From: Photobacterium aphoticum
GTDB taxonomy: Bacteria; Pseudomonadota; Gammaproteobacteria; Enterobacterales; Vibrionaceae
Length of the DNA: 64,000 bases
Direction: 5' to 3'
Assembly: GCF_001029435.1 (NCBI RefSeq)
Contig: NZ_LDOV01000005.1
Location: 1 to 64,000 of the forward strand
Shown: piece by piece, positions 8,401 through 18,863 of the stretch
Numbering within the stretch: position 1 is the first letter of the stretch
Layout: every line of letters starts with the position of its first letter
Made by a program: the position numbers and the translations under genes
Notes under the pieces: generated by a model
Told to the model about the DNA's origin: nothing
Seen by the model: the letters and a program-made list of their open reading frames with translations, nothing else
Database searches by the model: none

Positions 8401-9720
8401 TTAACCGCCCAAAATGGAGCGCAACATGTTGATACACATGTCGTAAGGCACCGACTCTTTCATGGTCTGCTGCAGGTAACCGTCTAATCGGGGTTTAAAG
8501 GTAAACGCCTGATCGATGGCTTGGTCTGTGCCCGGCTTATAGGCACCGATAGACACCAAGTCCTGATTCTTACGGCAAATCGACAAGATCTGGCGCACGG
8601 CTTTGGCCATCAACATGTGCTCTTCGCTCACAATCGCAGGCATCACACGGCTGACCGAACGTTCCACATCAATCGCCGGATAGTGACCGGCATCGGCCAT
8701 TTCCCGCGACAATACGATGTGACCGTCCAGAATCGCGCGCGACGCATCGGCGATCGGATCCTGTAAGTCATCCCCTTCACTCAGTACGGTGAAGAAGGCG
8801 GTGATGGAGCCTTGATGCTCGCCACCGTTACCGGCACGCTCGACCAGCGCAGGCAATTTGGCAAACACCGAAGGCGGATAACCTTTAGTCGCCGGCGGCT
8901 CACCCACCGACAGGGCAATTTCACGCTGCGCTTGGGCAAAACGGGTCAAGGAGTCCATCAGCAGCAACACATCCAGCCCTTGATCACGGAAATATTCCGC
9001 AATGGTCAGGGCAGTCTGACAGCCTTTAAGGCGCATCAACGGCGACGCATCGGCCGGCGCGGCCACAACGACCGCACGCTGGCGACCTTCATGGCCCAAA
9101 ATCTCATCAATGAATTCTTTTACTTCTCGGCCACGTTCACCAATCAGCCCCACGACCACCACTTGTGCCGTGGTACCTCGGGTCATCATGCCAAGGGTCA
9201 CCGACTTACCCACACCCGAGCCGGCAAACAGGCCGATACGCTGGCCTTTGCCGACCGTCAGCAGGCCGTTAATGGCTTTTAAGCCCACATCGAGCGGCTC
9301 TTTGATCGGTTTGCGCGACAACGGGTTAATGGGATCAGCGGTAAACGAGGCGCGATCAGCGGTATAAATGTCGCCTAAGCCGTCCAGCGGATTGCCGACC
9401 CCGTCAATGACGCGGCCCAACAATTCCATCCCCACCGGCAACCCCGCCGCTTGCAGCACAGGGGTGACGCGGGCACCGGGCATCACGCCGGTTAACTGCT
9501 CGCTCGGCATCAGAAACAGCGTCTCGCCGGAAAAGCCGACCACTTCCGCTTCCATTTCACCGGTTAAGGTTTCCACCCGACATAAACTGCCGACCGGCGC
9601 ACGGCAACCGACTGCTTCCAGGGTCAGGCCTACCACACGCACCAAGCGGCCGGACGCCACTGGCCGACGGGCTAAATCATCGGTTTGATAACGCGCTAAA
9701 CGCGCAGCAAGACCGGCCAT
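8401..9720 (-). CDS. fliI: Flagellum-specific ATPase FliI
   Basis: FliI is the cytoplasmic ATPase that powers or primes flagellar protein export. The 439-residue product is related to the F1 beta subunit: Walker A motif GSGVGKS (about residues 167-173), Walker B region [16 protein letters not shown], and the signature [10 protein letters not shown]. The C-terminus ends in the usual small helical domain. The gene overlaps the end of fliH by one base (shared base at 9720), implying coupled translation, and fliJ follows. Length and motifs are normal. Confidence 0.97.
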   Translation of the reverse strand: MAGLAARLARYQTDDLARRPVASGRLVRVVGLTLEAVGCRAPVGSLCRVETLTGEMEAEVVGFSGETLFLMPSEQLTGVMPGARVTPVLQAAGLPVGMELLGRVIDGVGNPLDGLGDIYTADRASFTADPINPLSRKPIKEPLDVGLKAINGLLTVGKGQRIGLFAGSGVGKSVTLGMMTRGTTAQVVVVGLIGERGREVKEFIDEILGHEGRQRAVVVAAPADASPLMRLKGCQTALTIAEYFRDQGLDVLLLMDSLTRFAQAQREIALSVGEPPATKGYPPSVFAKLPALVERAGNGGEHQGSITAFFTVLSEGDDLQDPIADASRAILDGHIVLSREMADAGHYPAIDVERSVSRVMPAIVSEEHMLMAKAVRQILSICRKNQDLVSIGAYKPGTDQAIDQAFTFKPRLDGYLQQTMKESVPYDMCINMLRSILGG

Positions 9721-10607
9721 TACAGGTTGTCCGGCTCGATGTGTGAGGGATCAGCGTCAGGCTCAGATGATGCCATCGCTTGTTCACTAGATGCTTGATG
9801 TTCCGCTTGCTCAGCCTGTGCCGCTTGCTGGGCATTGCGGCCAATGAAGCCATTGAGCAAATCACGAATGCGGTGTTCCATCTGGTAATCCACGGTGGAA
9901 TCTCCGGCTTGCAGTTGCAAATCCCCCCGCTGCAGCGCCGGCTCGGCCTGCAAACGCCACTGACGTTCCGCGAGGTTCTCTTCCCCGTATGCGTCTTTGA
10001 CTACCGCCAAATCGTCCGGATGCAATTGAATCGTCACGATCTGACCGGCCATCGGCAAGGTAGCGATACTTTCACGTAAGGTCTGCAAAATCACAGTGGG
10101 GTTGGTTTTCAACTCCACCTGAATCAGTTCACGGGTTAAGCCGGTCACAAGGCGCAGCAATTCTTGCTCAACCGCGTTATCCACTTGCTTGAGTGGCGTC
10201 GCCAGTTGTTCAATCAGTTGGGTCAGATGCCCCACTTGGGTATCAATCTGCTGCTGGCCTTGTTCTAAGCCTTGGGCCAGACCTTGTTCCAGCCCCTGTG
10301 CGGTACCTTGTTCCAGTCCTTCAACCTGCCCTTGAGCAAACCCGTCCTGATAACCGGCTTCACGCCCTTCCGTTTGTCCTTCTTCATAAGCGGATTCACG
10401 GATGGCATCCAAATCTGCCGCCGTTAAAGGCGGAGGCCCCGGCTCTTCTTCTTCCAATACCGGCTCATGCCAGTCATGGCGGTAGTTCAGGGCATTATCG
10501 GCACCAAACTCCCGCTCTTCGCTGTAATCCGGGTACGCCCAACGCTCAAGCTCTTGCGCCTGATGCTCGGTAACGCGTAAAAAGCCACGGCGACGATCAG
10601 TAGACAT
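9720..10607 (-). CDS. fliH: Flagellar export regulator FliH
   Basis: FliH is the peripheral stalk protein that binds and restrains FliI and anchors it to FliN. The 295-residue product has an acidic, Pro/Glu-rich N-terminus, then a glycine-spaced helix repeat of the FliH type (units such as GLEQG and GTAQG spaced every four residues, about residues 78-120), and the C-terminal domain resembling ATP synthase b/delta subunits (about 130-260). An Ala/Gln/Ser-rich tail follows. It lies between fliG (44-base gap) and fliI (one-base overlap). Confidence 0.95.
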   Translation of the reverse strand: MSTDRRRGFLRVTEHQAQELERWAYPDYSEEREFGADNALNYRHDWHEPVLEEEEPGPPPLTAADLDAIRESAYEEGQTEGREAGYQDGFAQGQVEGLEQGTAQGLEQGLAQGLEQGQQQIDTQVGHLTQLIEQLATPLKQVDNAVEQELLRLVTGLTRELIQVELKTNPTVILQTLRESIATLPMAGQIVTIQLHPDDLAVVKDAYGEENLAERQWRLQAEPALQRGDLQLQAGDSTVDYQMEHRIRDLLNGFIGRNAQQAAQAEQAEHQASSEQAMASSEPDADPSHIEPDNL

Positions 10608-10651
10608 GCTTCACCTGCCCGACCGATAGCGTCAAAAGGAATGGGCGCGGA

Positions 10652-11701
10652 TTATAAGAATTCATCCGCACCGCCTCCGGATAGCATGATTTCGCCGGCA
10701 TCCGCCAGACGACGCGCCACCGACAGGATCTCTTTCTGCGCCGCTTCCACATCGGCCACACGGATTGGGCCCATGGCTTCGAGATCTTCTTGCAGCATTT
10801 CCGCTGCACGCTTAGACATGTTGCGTAGGATCTTCTCACGCAGCGCATCGTCGGCACCCTTGAGGGCTTTTTGCAGCAGATCTTGCGGCACATCGCGCAG
10901 CAACACCTGAATACCGCGATCGTCCACGTCAGCCAGGTTATCAAACACGAACATCAGATCTTCGATCTGCGTAGCCATGTCTTCATCGTTCTCACGGATC
11001 TGATCCATCAATAGGCCCTCAACATTGTTGTCGAGGTAGTTCATGATTTCAGCCGCTGCCTTCAAGCCGCCCATCTTGGCCGCTTGTGCACCCGCCTGAC
11101 CCGCGAACTGTTTCTCCATGATGTCGTTCAATTCATGCAGTGCCGCAGGCTGAACTTCTTCCAGGTTGGCGATACGCATCATCAAATCCAGACGCACACG
11201 TTCAGGGAACTGCGACAAGATCTCGGCCGATTGTTCCGGCTCCAAGTACGACAGTACGATGGTCTGGATCTGCGGGTGTTCGTTGTGAATGATGCTGGCC
11301 ACCTGACGGGGATCCATCCATTTCAGGGAATCCAGGCCACGTGAGCCGGTCCCCATCAGGATTTGATCCACCAGGTTGTTGGCCTTGTCTTCGCCCAGCG
11401 CCGCGATCAGGGTATTGCGGACAAAGCCTTCACTGTCCATACCAATACCGGTGAACTTCTGGATGTCTTCCAGGAAGTGGCGGTGTACCGCCGACACTTT
11501 TTCCTGCCCCAGATCGCTCATGGCCGCCATCACGCCACCCACGCGCTGGACTTGTTTCGGTTCAAGATGACGAATGATGCTGGCCGCATCCTGCTCGCTT
11601 AAGCTCAGCAGTAAAATCGCCGCCTTTTCTGAGCCACTTAACGTGGCAACATCAAACTTTTTGCTTTCTTCGGTGGTTGCGACTTCATTAGCCATCTTCA
11701 T
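10652..11701 (-). CDS. fliG: Flagellar motor switch protein FliG
   Basis: FliG is the rotor protein on which the stator acts. The 349-residue product has the N-terminal domain that binds FliF (about residues 15-110), the middle domain with EHPQ motif (HNEHPQIQTIVLSYL, about 138-152) and the C-terminal torque domain with the charged helix (DLMFVFDNLADVDDRGIQVLLRDV, shown here only as key residues: Asp, Asp, Arg). An ATG six bases further in (11695) is also possible. The start overlaps the fliF end by 14 bases, so the two are translationally coupled; both proteins form the MS/C-ring junction. Confidence 0.96.
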   Translation of the reverse strand: MKMANEVATTEESKKFDVATLSGSEKAAILLLSLSEQDAASIIRHLEPKQVQRVGGVMAAMSDLGQEKVSAVHRHFLEDIQKFTGIGMDSEGFVRNTLIAALGEDKANNLVDQILMGTGSRGLDSLKWMDPRQVASIIHNEHPQIQTIVLSYLEPEQSAEILSQFPERVRLDLMMRIANLEEVQPAALHELNDIMEKQFAGQAGAQAAKMGGLKAAAEIMNYLDNNVEGLLMDQIRENDEDMATQIEDLMFVFDNLADVDDRGIQVLLRDVPQDLLQKALKGADDALREKILRNMSKRAAEMLQEDLEAMGPIRVADVEAAQKEILSVARRLADAGEIMLSGGGADEFL

Positions 11702-13433
11702 TTACCCAACTTCTAACAACCTGTGCGGCCAGATCCGGCTCATTCGCCACCAGCGCACGCACGGCTTTTAACAAATCTTCATCGCGATGCAGGTTCGGCA
11801 GATCCATGTTGTTGCTGCTCAGCTCAAGGGCATCTACCCCATCGAGCTCACCACCCAACAGTTCCACCCCGTCGCCTCTGGCCAGAATAGGTCGGCCATG
11901 TTCATCCAACGGCGTACCGTCGGCGGCTTGGTTCGGATACAGCAGTTTACGCATCGCCGGACGTACCAGCACCAGCATCACCACCACAATCACCAACGCT
12001 GCCGCCAGCCAACGCACCCAGGTGTTGAAACTTGGGTGTTCCCACACAGGCAGATCGGCCACGGTTTCTTGTTCCGGTACCGCAAATGGCATCGCCACCA
12101 CTTCCAAGACGTCACCGCGCGCGGCCGAGAAGCCTACGCCACCTTTTAGCAAGCGGCTGATTTTACTTAATTCGGCATCGCTGAGCGGTACGCGGGTAGT
12201 GTCACCGGTTTTCGGATCCACCACGGATTTATAATCGATCGCCACAGACACAGTCTGGCGGTCAATGGTGCCGGTTTGCGCACGCTTGTGACGAATGGTG
12301 GTATCCAATTCATAGTTACGGGTCGATTCACGGTGCACCGAGCCGTTGTCACCGCTCTTGCCCGATTGCAGCTCAGCCACATCTTGTGGGATCGCACTGT
12401 CTGACGGCGGCTGGTTACTCAACGCCCCCGGGATCCCGGCGACGGTTTTACCGTTGTTGTAGTCTTCCAGCGTGAATTCACTGCGGGTCGAAGCGGTGGT
12501 CGGATCGTACTGCTTGTGGGTTTCTTCCACTGCACTGAAGTCCATCGACACATCCACCTGCGAGGTGTAATTGCCCAAGCCCAACACCGGGATCAAAATG
12601 GCATCGATTTTGTCACGCAGCGCCTGCTCTTGCTTGCGCTCTAATTCGTATTCTTTGCGCTGGGCAGTGGCACTCGGATCTTCGGTGCCCGAGCTCAACA
12701 AGCGGCCGTGCTGATCGGTGACTGTCACGCGGGTCGGTTTCAGCCCCGGTACTGCGGTTGCGACCATATCCACGATAGAGTCGACTTCCTGCTGACCCAG
12801 TGAGCCGCTGCCCCCCAGTGTCAGAAAGACGGTCGCGGACGCTTCTTGGTTATGGCGCACAAACACACTTTGCTTAGGCATAGCCAACAGCACTTGCGCT
12901 TTGCGCACCTGACGGATTTGTTCAATGGCACGGGCTAACTGGCGCTCACGGCTCAGCTTCAGGCGTTCTTGCTCAAGGCGTTGCGATACGCCAAAACCCA
13001 TGTCTTGCAGCAGAATGTCATCCCCTTCCGCCACGCGCTCGTTCAGACCCGCACGAGTCAGTTCCAGTTTCACGGAGCCGTAGTTTTCTGCCGGTACACG
13101 AATGGTGTTACCGTCGAGGGTGTAAGGGATCTGCTTTTGGTCAAAGTGATCCAGAATCGGGATCAGCTCGGCGGTTTCATAGGTGCCGAGCGGGCGCATT
13201 TCCGGCTCTTTGATCCATGACACGACCAACACAATCAAGGCGACACAGATCGCCACCGACAGCACCAAGATCACCTGACGCAGCAAGTCCAGGTTGCCCA
13301 GCATGCTGTCCACGCGTGACGCGGGTTTCTCTTCGGCTTCCGGTTGTAAGGCAAGATCGCTGTCGGTCACCGCTGTTGACGGGGCACCGCCGGCTAACGC
13401 CAACTCATTGTTGTTCGATGATGGGTCTGACAC
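11688..13433 (-). CDS. fliF: Flagellar MS-ring protein FliF
   Basis: FliF forms the MS ring in the inner membrane, the base on which the flagellum is built. The 581-residue product has an N-terminal membrane helix (about residues 52-72), YscJ-like periplasmic ring-building domains (about 80-255), a Ser/Asp-rich loop (about 310-370) and a C-terminal membrane helix (about 447-470) followed by a cytoplasmic tail that ends in the FliG-binding peptide (VVRSWVNEDG). Length is normal. It sits between fliE (15-base gap) and fliG (overlap). Confidence 0.96.
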   Translation of the reverse strand: MSDPSSNNNELALAGGAPSTAVTDSDLALQPEAEEKPASRVDSMLGNLDLLRQVILVLSVAICVALIVLVVSWIKEPEMRPLGTYETAELIPILDHFDQKQIPYTLDGNTIRVPAENYGSVKLELTRAGLNERVAEGDDILLQDMGFGVSQRLEQERLKLSRERQLARAIEQIRQVRKAQVLLAMPKQSVFVRHNQEASATVFLTLGGSGSLGQQEVDSIVDMVATAVPGLKPTRVTVTDQHGRLLSSGTEDPSATAQRKEYELERKQEQALRDKIDAILIPVLGLGNYTSQVDVSMDFSAVEETHKQYDPTTASTRSEFTLEDYNNGKTVAGIPGALSNQPPSDSAIPQDVAELQSGKSGDNGSVHRESTRNYELDTTIRHKRAQTGTIDRQTVSVAIDYKSVVDPKTGDTTRVPLSDAELSKISRLLKGGVGFSAARGDVLEVVAMPFAVPEQETVADLPVWEHPSFNTWVRWLAAALVIVVVMLVLVRPAMRKLLYPNQAADGTPLDEHGRPILARGDGVELLGGELDGVDALELSSNNMDLPNLHRDEDLLKAVRALVANEPDLAAQVVRSWVNEDG

Positions 13434-13448
13434 TCAAGTATTCCTGCA

Positions 13449-13760
13449 TTAAACCGGCATGTTCATTAATTCTTTGTAGGCTTCGACCATTTTGTTACGG
13501 ACTTGCACGGTCGCTTCAAACGCCACGCTGGATTTATTGCGGGCAATCATCACATCCGACAACGACACACTGCGATCCCCTTGGTCAAAACGGGTCGCCA
13601 GTTCACTGGACTGCGCCTGCAACCCATTCACACTTTTAATCGCATCACCCAGTAGCGCACCAAAGTCGGCACTGACTTGCTGGCCGGTGGCCGGACGCGA
13701 CGTATTGCCCGCTTCCAGCTTCATCGCCTGCAGCTCGGCTTGGAGTCCATTGATATTCAT
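13449..13760 (-). CDS. fliE: Flagellar MS ring-rod junction protein FliE
   Basis: FliE links the MS ring to the proximal rod. The 103-residue product is helical and ends with the family signature DVMIARNKSSVAFEATVQVRNK followed by VEAYKELMNMPV (shown in part). Length is typical. It is the first gene of the fliEFGHIJ run, 74 bases downstream of flrC. In Vibrio this operon is sigma-54 dependent; upstream I see a good -24 half (TGGCACA at 13796-13802) but the -12 half is poor, so I do not call a promoter. Confidence 0.94.
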   Translation of the reverse strand: MNINGLQAELQAMKLEAGNTSRPATGQQVSADFGALLGDAIKSVNGLQAQSSELATRFDQGDRSVSLSDVMIARNKSSVAFEATVQVRNKMVEAYKELMNMPV

Positions 13761-13834
13761 TCTGCAAAATTACCTGTCAGGGAGTTAGGGGCAGCTGTGC
13801 CATCGGCGGCACAGCAGACGTGTTCGGGGCGGCG

Positions 13835-15349
13835 TTACACTGAAATGTCGATCCCAGCGTCACGCATTTTGGCCAATTTATAGCGCAAAGTTCGAGGACT
13901 GATCCCCAATTTTTCTGCAATGTCTTTGCGTCTACCTTCGCAAATGCGAATGGTCTCTAGAATAATCGAAAACTCTTGTTCTCGCAGCTCATTTCCGAGT
14001 CCATCGCCCCCAAATGGCACCGTTGCCGCAGACTCGGCGGCCGGGGTCGCCTCTGGCAGTGAAACCGACGATGACGCAGAAGCCAAAAGCGGGGCTTCTC
14101 GATGGGTCGCTGCAGTTTGTTGACCCGCTGGCAATGGCTGCCCGACGACAAATTGTTGCTCCACGGCCAATTGTGGCGACACCGCCTGCTCGACCGCGTG
14201 TTGTAAGCTGCCGGCATCTAGCCAATCAAGCCCTTCCAGCAAAATATCACCGGTGCTGATGCTGGCCCCGTTACACAAAATCAAGGCACGTTGCACCACG
14301 TTATCCAGCTCACGCACGTTGCCCGGCCAATTGTACTGTTGCAGTTTGATCAACGCTTCGGCTTCAAACTGCGGCAACGGCAAACCTTGCTTCATGCAAT
14401 GGCGCTCTAACAGGTACTGCGCCAACGGTGCGATGTCCCTCGGACGTTCACACAACGCTGGCCAAGCCAGTGGGAACACGTTCAGGCGGTAGTACAAGTC
14501 TTCACGGAAGTGCCCTTCACTCACGTACTGTTTCAGATCGCGGTTACTGGTCGCCAGCACACGGACATCCAGCTTGATGCTCTTGCGGCTGCCCAAGCGT
14601 TCCACTTCGCGCTCTTGCAACACACGCAGCAGCTTGGCCTGCAAGCTCAAGTCCATTTCGCTGATCTCATCGAGCAAAATGGTGCCGCCCTGTGCCTGTT
14701 CAAATTTGCCCGGACACGCCTGCACGGCACCGGTGAAGGCGCCTTTCTCGTAGCCGAACAAGGTCGCTTCCAGCATGTTTTCCGGGATCGCCGCACAGTT
14801 AATGGCGACAAACGGGCCATCACGACGGGCAGAATGGCTGTGAATATAACGTGACATCACTTCTTTACCGGAACCACTTGGCCCCAGCACCATCACGTTG
14901 GCATCGGTTTTCGCCACTTTCTCAGCCAAGGCCAATAATTTCAGGGATTTTTCATCCGCCACCACGGCATGGCCCACATCGGTTTTCACCGGCGCATAAC
15001 GGCTGATCATATTCAGCAGCACTTCCGGCGCAAACGGCTTGGCCATGTAATCAATTGCGCCGTCTTTCATCGCCGACACCGCATCTTCGATATTGGCATA
15101 GGCGGTCATCAACAGCACCGGTAGCTTCGGCCAGTGCTGTTTAATGCTGCGCAGCAGGCACAGACCGTCCATACCGGCCATTTGCACATCCGACACCACG
15201 ATATCCACCGCTTCAGCTTTAAGGATCAACAGGGCTTGTTCGGCGCTGTCGGCTTCCAGCCACTCATAACCGGCCAACGCCAGGGTATCGATCAAGGCTT
15301 CACGCAAACCTTCATCATCTTCCACCACTAATACGCGGCTCTGGTTCAT
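13835..15349 (-). CDS. flrC: Sigma-54 dependent flagellar response regulator FlrC
   Basis: FlrC is the response regulator that, when phosphorylated by FlrB, activates sigma-54 transcription of class III flagellar genes (hook, basal body, major flagellin). The 504-residue product has a receiver domain (residues 4-118, phosphoacceptor Asp54, Lys105), an AAA+ domain with Walker A GPSGSGKE (157-164) and the sigma-54 contact loop GAFTGA (204-209), a long Gln/Ala/Ser-rich linker (about 375-450) and a Fis-type HTH (about 465-500). It overlaps the flrB end by 4 bases (ATGA), so the kinase-regulator pair is co-translated. Confidence 0.95.
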   Translation of the reverse strand: MNQSRVLVVEDDEGLREALIDTLALAGYEWLEADSAEQALLILKAEAVDIVVSDVQMAGMDGLCLLRSIKQHWPKLPVLLMTAYANIEDAVSAMKDGAIDYMAKPFAPEVLLNMISRYAPVKTDVGHAVVADEKSLKLLALAEKVAKTDANVMVLGPSGSGKEVMSRYIHSHSARRDGPFVAINCAAIPENMLEATLFGYEKGAFTGAVQACPGKFEQAQGGTILLDEISEMDLSLQAKLLRVLQEREVERLGSRKSIKLDVRVLATSNRDLKQYVSEGHFREDLYYRLNVFPLAWPALCERPRDIAPLAQYLLERHCMKQGLPLPQFEAEALIKLQQYNWPGNVRELDNVVQRALILCNGASISTGDILLEGLDWLDAGSLQHAVEQAVSPQLAVEQQFVVGQPLPAGQQTAATHREAPLLASASSSVSLPEATPAAESAATVPFGGDGLGNELREQEFSIILETIRICEGRRKDIAEKLGISPRTLRYKLAKMRDAGIDISV

Positions 15350-16434
15350 GCGGTTTCTCCGTTTGTCATTTCAAGTGAAGGGTGGCTCGGGGTAGGTTCC
15401 GAACGGTACTCAGCGCTGTGCGAGAGGGTGAATGCCGCTTCCGGCACACACAAGGTAAAGGTCGCCCCTTCCCCCAACACAGAGCTGATCTGCAATTGCC
15501 CTTTGTGGGCGTGCACCACCATTTGTACGACGGCGAGCCCCAACCCGGTACCCTGCTGGCGCGTGGTAAAGAATGGCTCAAGAATTTTTTGCTGCATGTC
15601 TGGTGCGATACCCGGGCCGTTATCGCTCACCGCGATCTGCACCCAGCCGGCTTCTACCGTCAAGGCCAATCGCACCTGACACGCTTTACCCGCCATTTGA
15701 ATCGCATTGGTGATCAGGTTGCTGATCGCACTGGCCAATGCGTTAGCGTTACCCAGTACTTCAATGGTTTCGTCATCACAATCAATGCTGAAATCAACCT
15801 GATTAGCCAGCACTTGCGCTTCGACCATACGCTCAACCTCATTGAGCAAGGTTTCCAAGCTAAACGGGGCCACCACTTTATTGTCGCCGCCTTTAGCAAA
15901 CAACAGCATGTCATTGACCTGTTTTTCCAGATCATGCAGGCGATCCACCAACTTGCTCTGAAAGCGCTCACGGGTGGGCTGAGTTAAATTCGGTGACGAT
16001 AAATTGGCGGCATACAACATGGCGCTCGACAGCGGTGTACGCACCTGATGGGCCAAGGACGCAACCATATGCCCCAGCGAGGACAAACGCTGCATTTCAC
16101 TGATGCGCGATTGCAACAGGCGGGTTTCCGTCATGTCTGTAATGAAGATCAACTGGCCACTGCTGGAGGCGGAAATCGCCAGTTTCACCCGGCGACCATT
16201 GCGCAGGGACACTTCATGGCCATCGTCTTCGCGCGGGGCAAAAGCCCGCTGGATCACCGCAAACCAACGCTCACCCACCAAGGGCTCGCCCAACAAGCGC
16301 AATGCTTCCGGATTGGCTTCACGGACAACGCCGCTGGAATCAAGAAATATCACCCCGGACGGCATCACTTCCAGCGCTTGCTGGTAACGGGACACCTGCT
16401 GTTGCAGAGCGACTAACGATGAATGGTCATCCAT
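15346..16434 (-). CDS. flrB: Flagellar sensor histidine kinase FlrB
   Basis: FlrB is the cytoplasmic kinase that phosphorylates FlrC. The 362-residue product has an N-terminal PAS domain (about residues 10-105), a dimerisation/phosphoacceptor helix with the H box LAHQVRTPL (His129) and a HATPase domain with N box (LITNAIQMAG), G1 (SDNGPGIAPD) and G2 (GTGLGLAVV). No membrane segment is present, as in Vibrio FlrB. A -24/-12 site at 16489-16504 lies just upstream, fitting activation by FlrA. The pair flrBC is coupled by a 4-base overlap. Confidence 0.95.
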   Translation of the reverse strand: MDDHSSLVALQQQVSRYQQALEVMPSGVIFLDSSGVVREANPEALRLLGEPLVGERWFAVIQRAFAPREDDGHEVSLRNGRRVKLAISASSSGQLIFITDMTETRLLQSRISEMQRLSSLGHMVASLAHQVRTPLSSAMLYAANLSSPNLTQPTRERFQSKLVDRLHDLEKQVNDMLLFAKGGDNKVVAPFSLETLLNEVERMVEAQVLANQVDFSIDCDDETIEVLGNANALASAISNLITNAIQMAGKACQVRLALTVEAGWVQIAVSDNGPGIAPDMQQKILEPFFTTRQQGTGLGLAVVQMVVHAHKGQLQISSVLGEGATFTLCVPEAAFTLSHSAEYRSEPTPSHPSLEMTNGETA

Positions 16435-16488
16435 GGGGATCCTGATAATGCAAAAAATTCAATAAAATCGTCGTTGATGACGAGTTAA

Positions 16489-16504
16489 AGCATTTTTCAT
16501 GCCA
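16489..16504 (-). promoter_or_regulatory. Sigma-54 promoter of flrBC
   Basis: Minus-strand TGGCATGAAAAATGCT has GG and GC at the exact -24/-12 spacing with 13 of 16 positions fitting the consensus frame. Predicted transcription start is about 43 bases upstream of the flrB ATG. Known Vibrio biology (FlrA with sigma-54 turns on flrBC) supports the call. Confidence 0.55.
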
Positions 16505-16587
16505 ATTAAAAAGATTGATTATCAGTGTGTTACGGAGAGGAAGGAGAGAATGACGGCGTCAAAATACTGACACCGTCAAGAGTTCGC

Positions 16588-18048
16588 TTAGCGAAGGGCT
16601 TCTTTGCTCAGGCCATACTTACGCATTTTTTCTACCAGCGTAGTACGACGCATACCCAACATGTCAGCAGCACGGGCTACAACACCGGTTTGGGCTTCCA
16701 GCGCCTGACGGATCATGTCAACTTCCAGATCAGCCAGCATTTCTTTCAGGTTCAGACCTTCTGGTGGCAGGCCACTCATGCTGACCATGTCATCCACTGC
16801 GACGGTCGGCTCACAGGCAAACATGTCTGCCAATGCACCGCGCTCTTGCTCTTCCAGCGTCAACAAGCTGTTTTCCGGCTGGAATGACGGCATATCGCTG
16901 TAGCGGTACTTCATCGGCAAGTGGTTCACATCCACCATTTCCCCTGGGTAGAGGATGATCAGACGTTCAACCAGGTTTGCCAATTCACGAATGTTACCCG
17001 GCCAGTTGTGCTCCATCAGCGAGGTGATCGCACGCGGTGTGAAGTAGATAGGCTTCGCCCCTTCCGCTTCCATACGCGCTAACAGCTCTTGCAGCAGCAA
17101 TGGGGTATCTTCGATACGCTCACGCAGGGCCGGCATTTCGATTGGGAACACATTCAGACGGTAGTACAGATCTTCACGGAACAGGTTCTGTTTGATCATG
17201 TCTTCCAGATTACGGTGTGTCGCCGCCACGATACGCACGTTCGCCTTAATGGTGCCGCTACCGCCTACACGCTCAAAACAACGTTCTTGCAGCACACGCA
17301 GCAACTTCACCTGCATCGACATCGGCATGTCACCGATTTCATCAAGGAAAAGTGTACCGCCTTCAGCCAGTTCAAAACGGCCTTTACGGGTAGAAATCGC
17401 CCCGGTAAATGCCCCTTTCTCGTGACCAAACAATTCACTTTCCAACAGATCCGGTGGGATCGCACCGCAGTTAACCGGCACAAACGGACCTTTACCGCGC
17501 GATGAATGGTAGTGAATATTACGTGCGACCACTTCTTTACCGGTGCCTGATTCACCCAAAATCAGCACACTGGCATCTGTCGCAGCCACTTGTTCAATCA
17601 AATGACGGATCTGACTGATGGCTTCACTGCGGCCGACCATACTGCGGAACAGGGTATTTTTACGGCTCAGGTGTGGCACCTGGAACGCACGTTTGCCCAA
17701 ATATTCCTGACAGTGGCGCAATGCATCAATCAATGGACTGTAAGTCAACGGCAGTTCAAGGCTACCCACATAGTTAGGAAAGCCCGAAAGCTCATTGTCG
17801 TGGTGAGATAAGGCGATCACCGGAATGTGGTGATGAATACGTAAGTAATCCAGAATACGACTCAGTGATTTACCCGTACTGATCTGACCCAGTAAACAGG
17901 CACTCCACTCGTTTTCCCAAAGCGTACTGTCGACCTCGGAGCCTGAGATAACTTGATGTGATTCACCCATAAAACCAAGAATGACGCTGAGATCATGGCG
18001 GTGATTAGGATCATCATCAATAACGAGGGTTTTTGCTAAACCTTGCAT
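16588..18048 (-). CDS. flrA: Master sigma-54 flagellar activator FlrA
   Basis: FlrA is the class I master regulator of polar flagella, switching on flrBC and basal-body genes with sigma-54. The 486-residue product has a divergent N-terminal FleQ/REC-like domain (residues 6-120) that lacks the usual phosphoacceptor surroundings, an AAA+ domain with Walker A GESGTGKE (165-172) and GAFTGA (212-217), and a C-terminal Fis-type HTH ([17 protein letters not shown]). In FlrA/FleQ the N-terminal and AAA+ domains bind c-di-GMP. It is monocistronic; a possible sigma-70 -10 (TATAAT) lies at 18117-18122. Confidence 0.95.
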   Translation of the reverse strand: MQGLAKTLVIDDDPNHRHDLSVILGFMGESHQVISGSEVDSTLWENEWSACLLGQISTGKSLSRILDYLRIHHHIPVIALSHHDNELSGFPNYVGSLELPLTYSPLIDALRHCQEYLGKRAFQVPHLSRKNTLFRSMVGRSEAISQIRHLIEQVAATDASVLILGESGTGKEVVARNIHYHSSRGKGPFVPVNCGAIPPDLLESELFGHEKGAFTGAISTRKGRFELAEGGTLFLDEIGDMPMSMQVKLLRVLQERCFERVGGSGTIKANVRIVAATHRNLEDMIKQNLFREDLYYRLNVFPIEMPALRERIEDTPLLLQELLARMEAEGAKPIYFTPRAITSLMEHNWPGNIRELANLVERLIILYPGEMVDVNHLPMKYRYSDMPSFQPENSLLTLEEQERGALADMFACEPTVAVDDMVSMSGLPPEGLNLKEMLADLEVDMIRQALEAQTGVVARAADMLGMRRTTLVEKMRKYGLSKEALR

Positions 18049-18445
18049 AGGAAAGATATTGCCTGCCTTTATAGGTGTTTTCTATTCTGTGGCTTTACAT
18101 CATCTGAATAGTGCGAATTATACAGAAAGCACAGTCCTTGTGATGGCACTGGTTCTCAGTAACCGAATTCTTTTGTTGGATCTCCGCCACCTAGAGGGGG
18201 AAAATACAGCCAATGATATGCCATCTGCTGCGCGTGCCGAGATCCAATTTGGTTTAGCATTGTAATAAATGCTCACAATAAGGCAACTGGGGACAACCAA
18301 AAGCTGTGACCCCAGTACAAAGGATGATGTTGACTCTGGGCGTTATGACGAAAATATAACCGATTCATTCCGATATTTTTCTGTCACCGCTGGAGTAACA
18401 TCGCACTATTGCCTTGGCAATGATGCAGATGACAACCGATCGCGC
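18049..18445. promoter_or_regulatory. flrA upstream region and fliS downstream region
   Basis: A 397-base gap. On the minus strand TATAAT at 18117-18122 is a plausible -10 for flrA, though I see no good -35. A hairpin with ACTGGGG/CCCCAGT arms lies at about 18287-18318; read in the fliS direction it may end that transcript, but it lacks a T-run. No sigma-54 or sigma-28 site and no convincing gene was found. Confidence 0.35.
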
Positions 18446-18853
18446 TTAGCCCAACTGCGTCATGTTGTGGTATTCCGCTGGGATCTGATCCCACGCCGAT
18501 TTGATTTCACGTAGCATGCCCACCACATCATCAATCGGCTCTACCACGTTTTCACGGTTCGCTTTGTAGATCTGGTGGATCATGAATTCATACAGGGAAT
18601 CCAAGTTGGCCGCGATCTCTGCGCCATCTTCCATCGACAGGCACGTACGCAGGCTGATCACGATATCCAAAGCCTTACCGATACGCTCGCCTTTCACGGC
18701 GATGTTGCCTTGCTCCATGGCTGCTTTGCCTTGGATCAAACGTTCAATCGCACCGGCCATCAGCATGGAAATCACGCGATGGGGTGATGCGGATGTCAAC
18801 TGGCTGTCTACCGACACACGTTTGTACGCCTGAAGGGATCCTCTCATTGCCAT
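18446..18853 (-). CDS. fliS: Flagellin export chaperone FliS
   Basis: FliS binds flagellin in the cytoplasm, prevents premature polymerisation and delivers it for export. The 135-residue all-helical product starts MAMRGSLQAYKRVSVDSQL and contains the conserved stretch HRVISMLMAGAIERLIQGKAAM (shown in part) and the SLYEFMIHQIYKAN region near residues 86-99. Length matches the family. It is last in the flaG-fliD-flaI-fliS group, 10 bases downstream of flaI. Confidence 0.94.
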   Translation of the reverse strand: MAMRGSLQAYKRVSVDSQLTSASPHRVISMLMAGAIERLIQGKAAMEQGNIAVKGERIGKALDIVISLRTCLSMEDGAEIAANLDSLYEFMIHQIYKANRENVVEPIDDVVGMLREIKSAWDQIPAEYHNMTQLG

Positions 18854-18863
18854 TTTTTCTAAC

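Noticed and set aside
13787-13802. Sigma-54 like site upstream of fliE (minus-strand TGGCACAGCTGCCCCT)
   Set aside because: The -24 half is perfect, but the -12 half reads CCCCT and lacks the essential GC, so I did not call it although a fliE promoter is expected near here.
18059-18300. Short ORFs on both strands upstream of flrA
   Set aside because: No ribosome site or family pattern, and the area contains the expected promoter.
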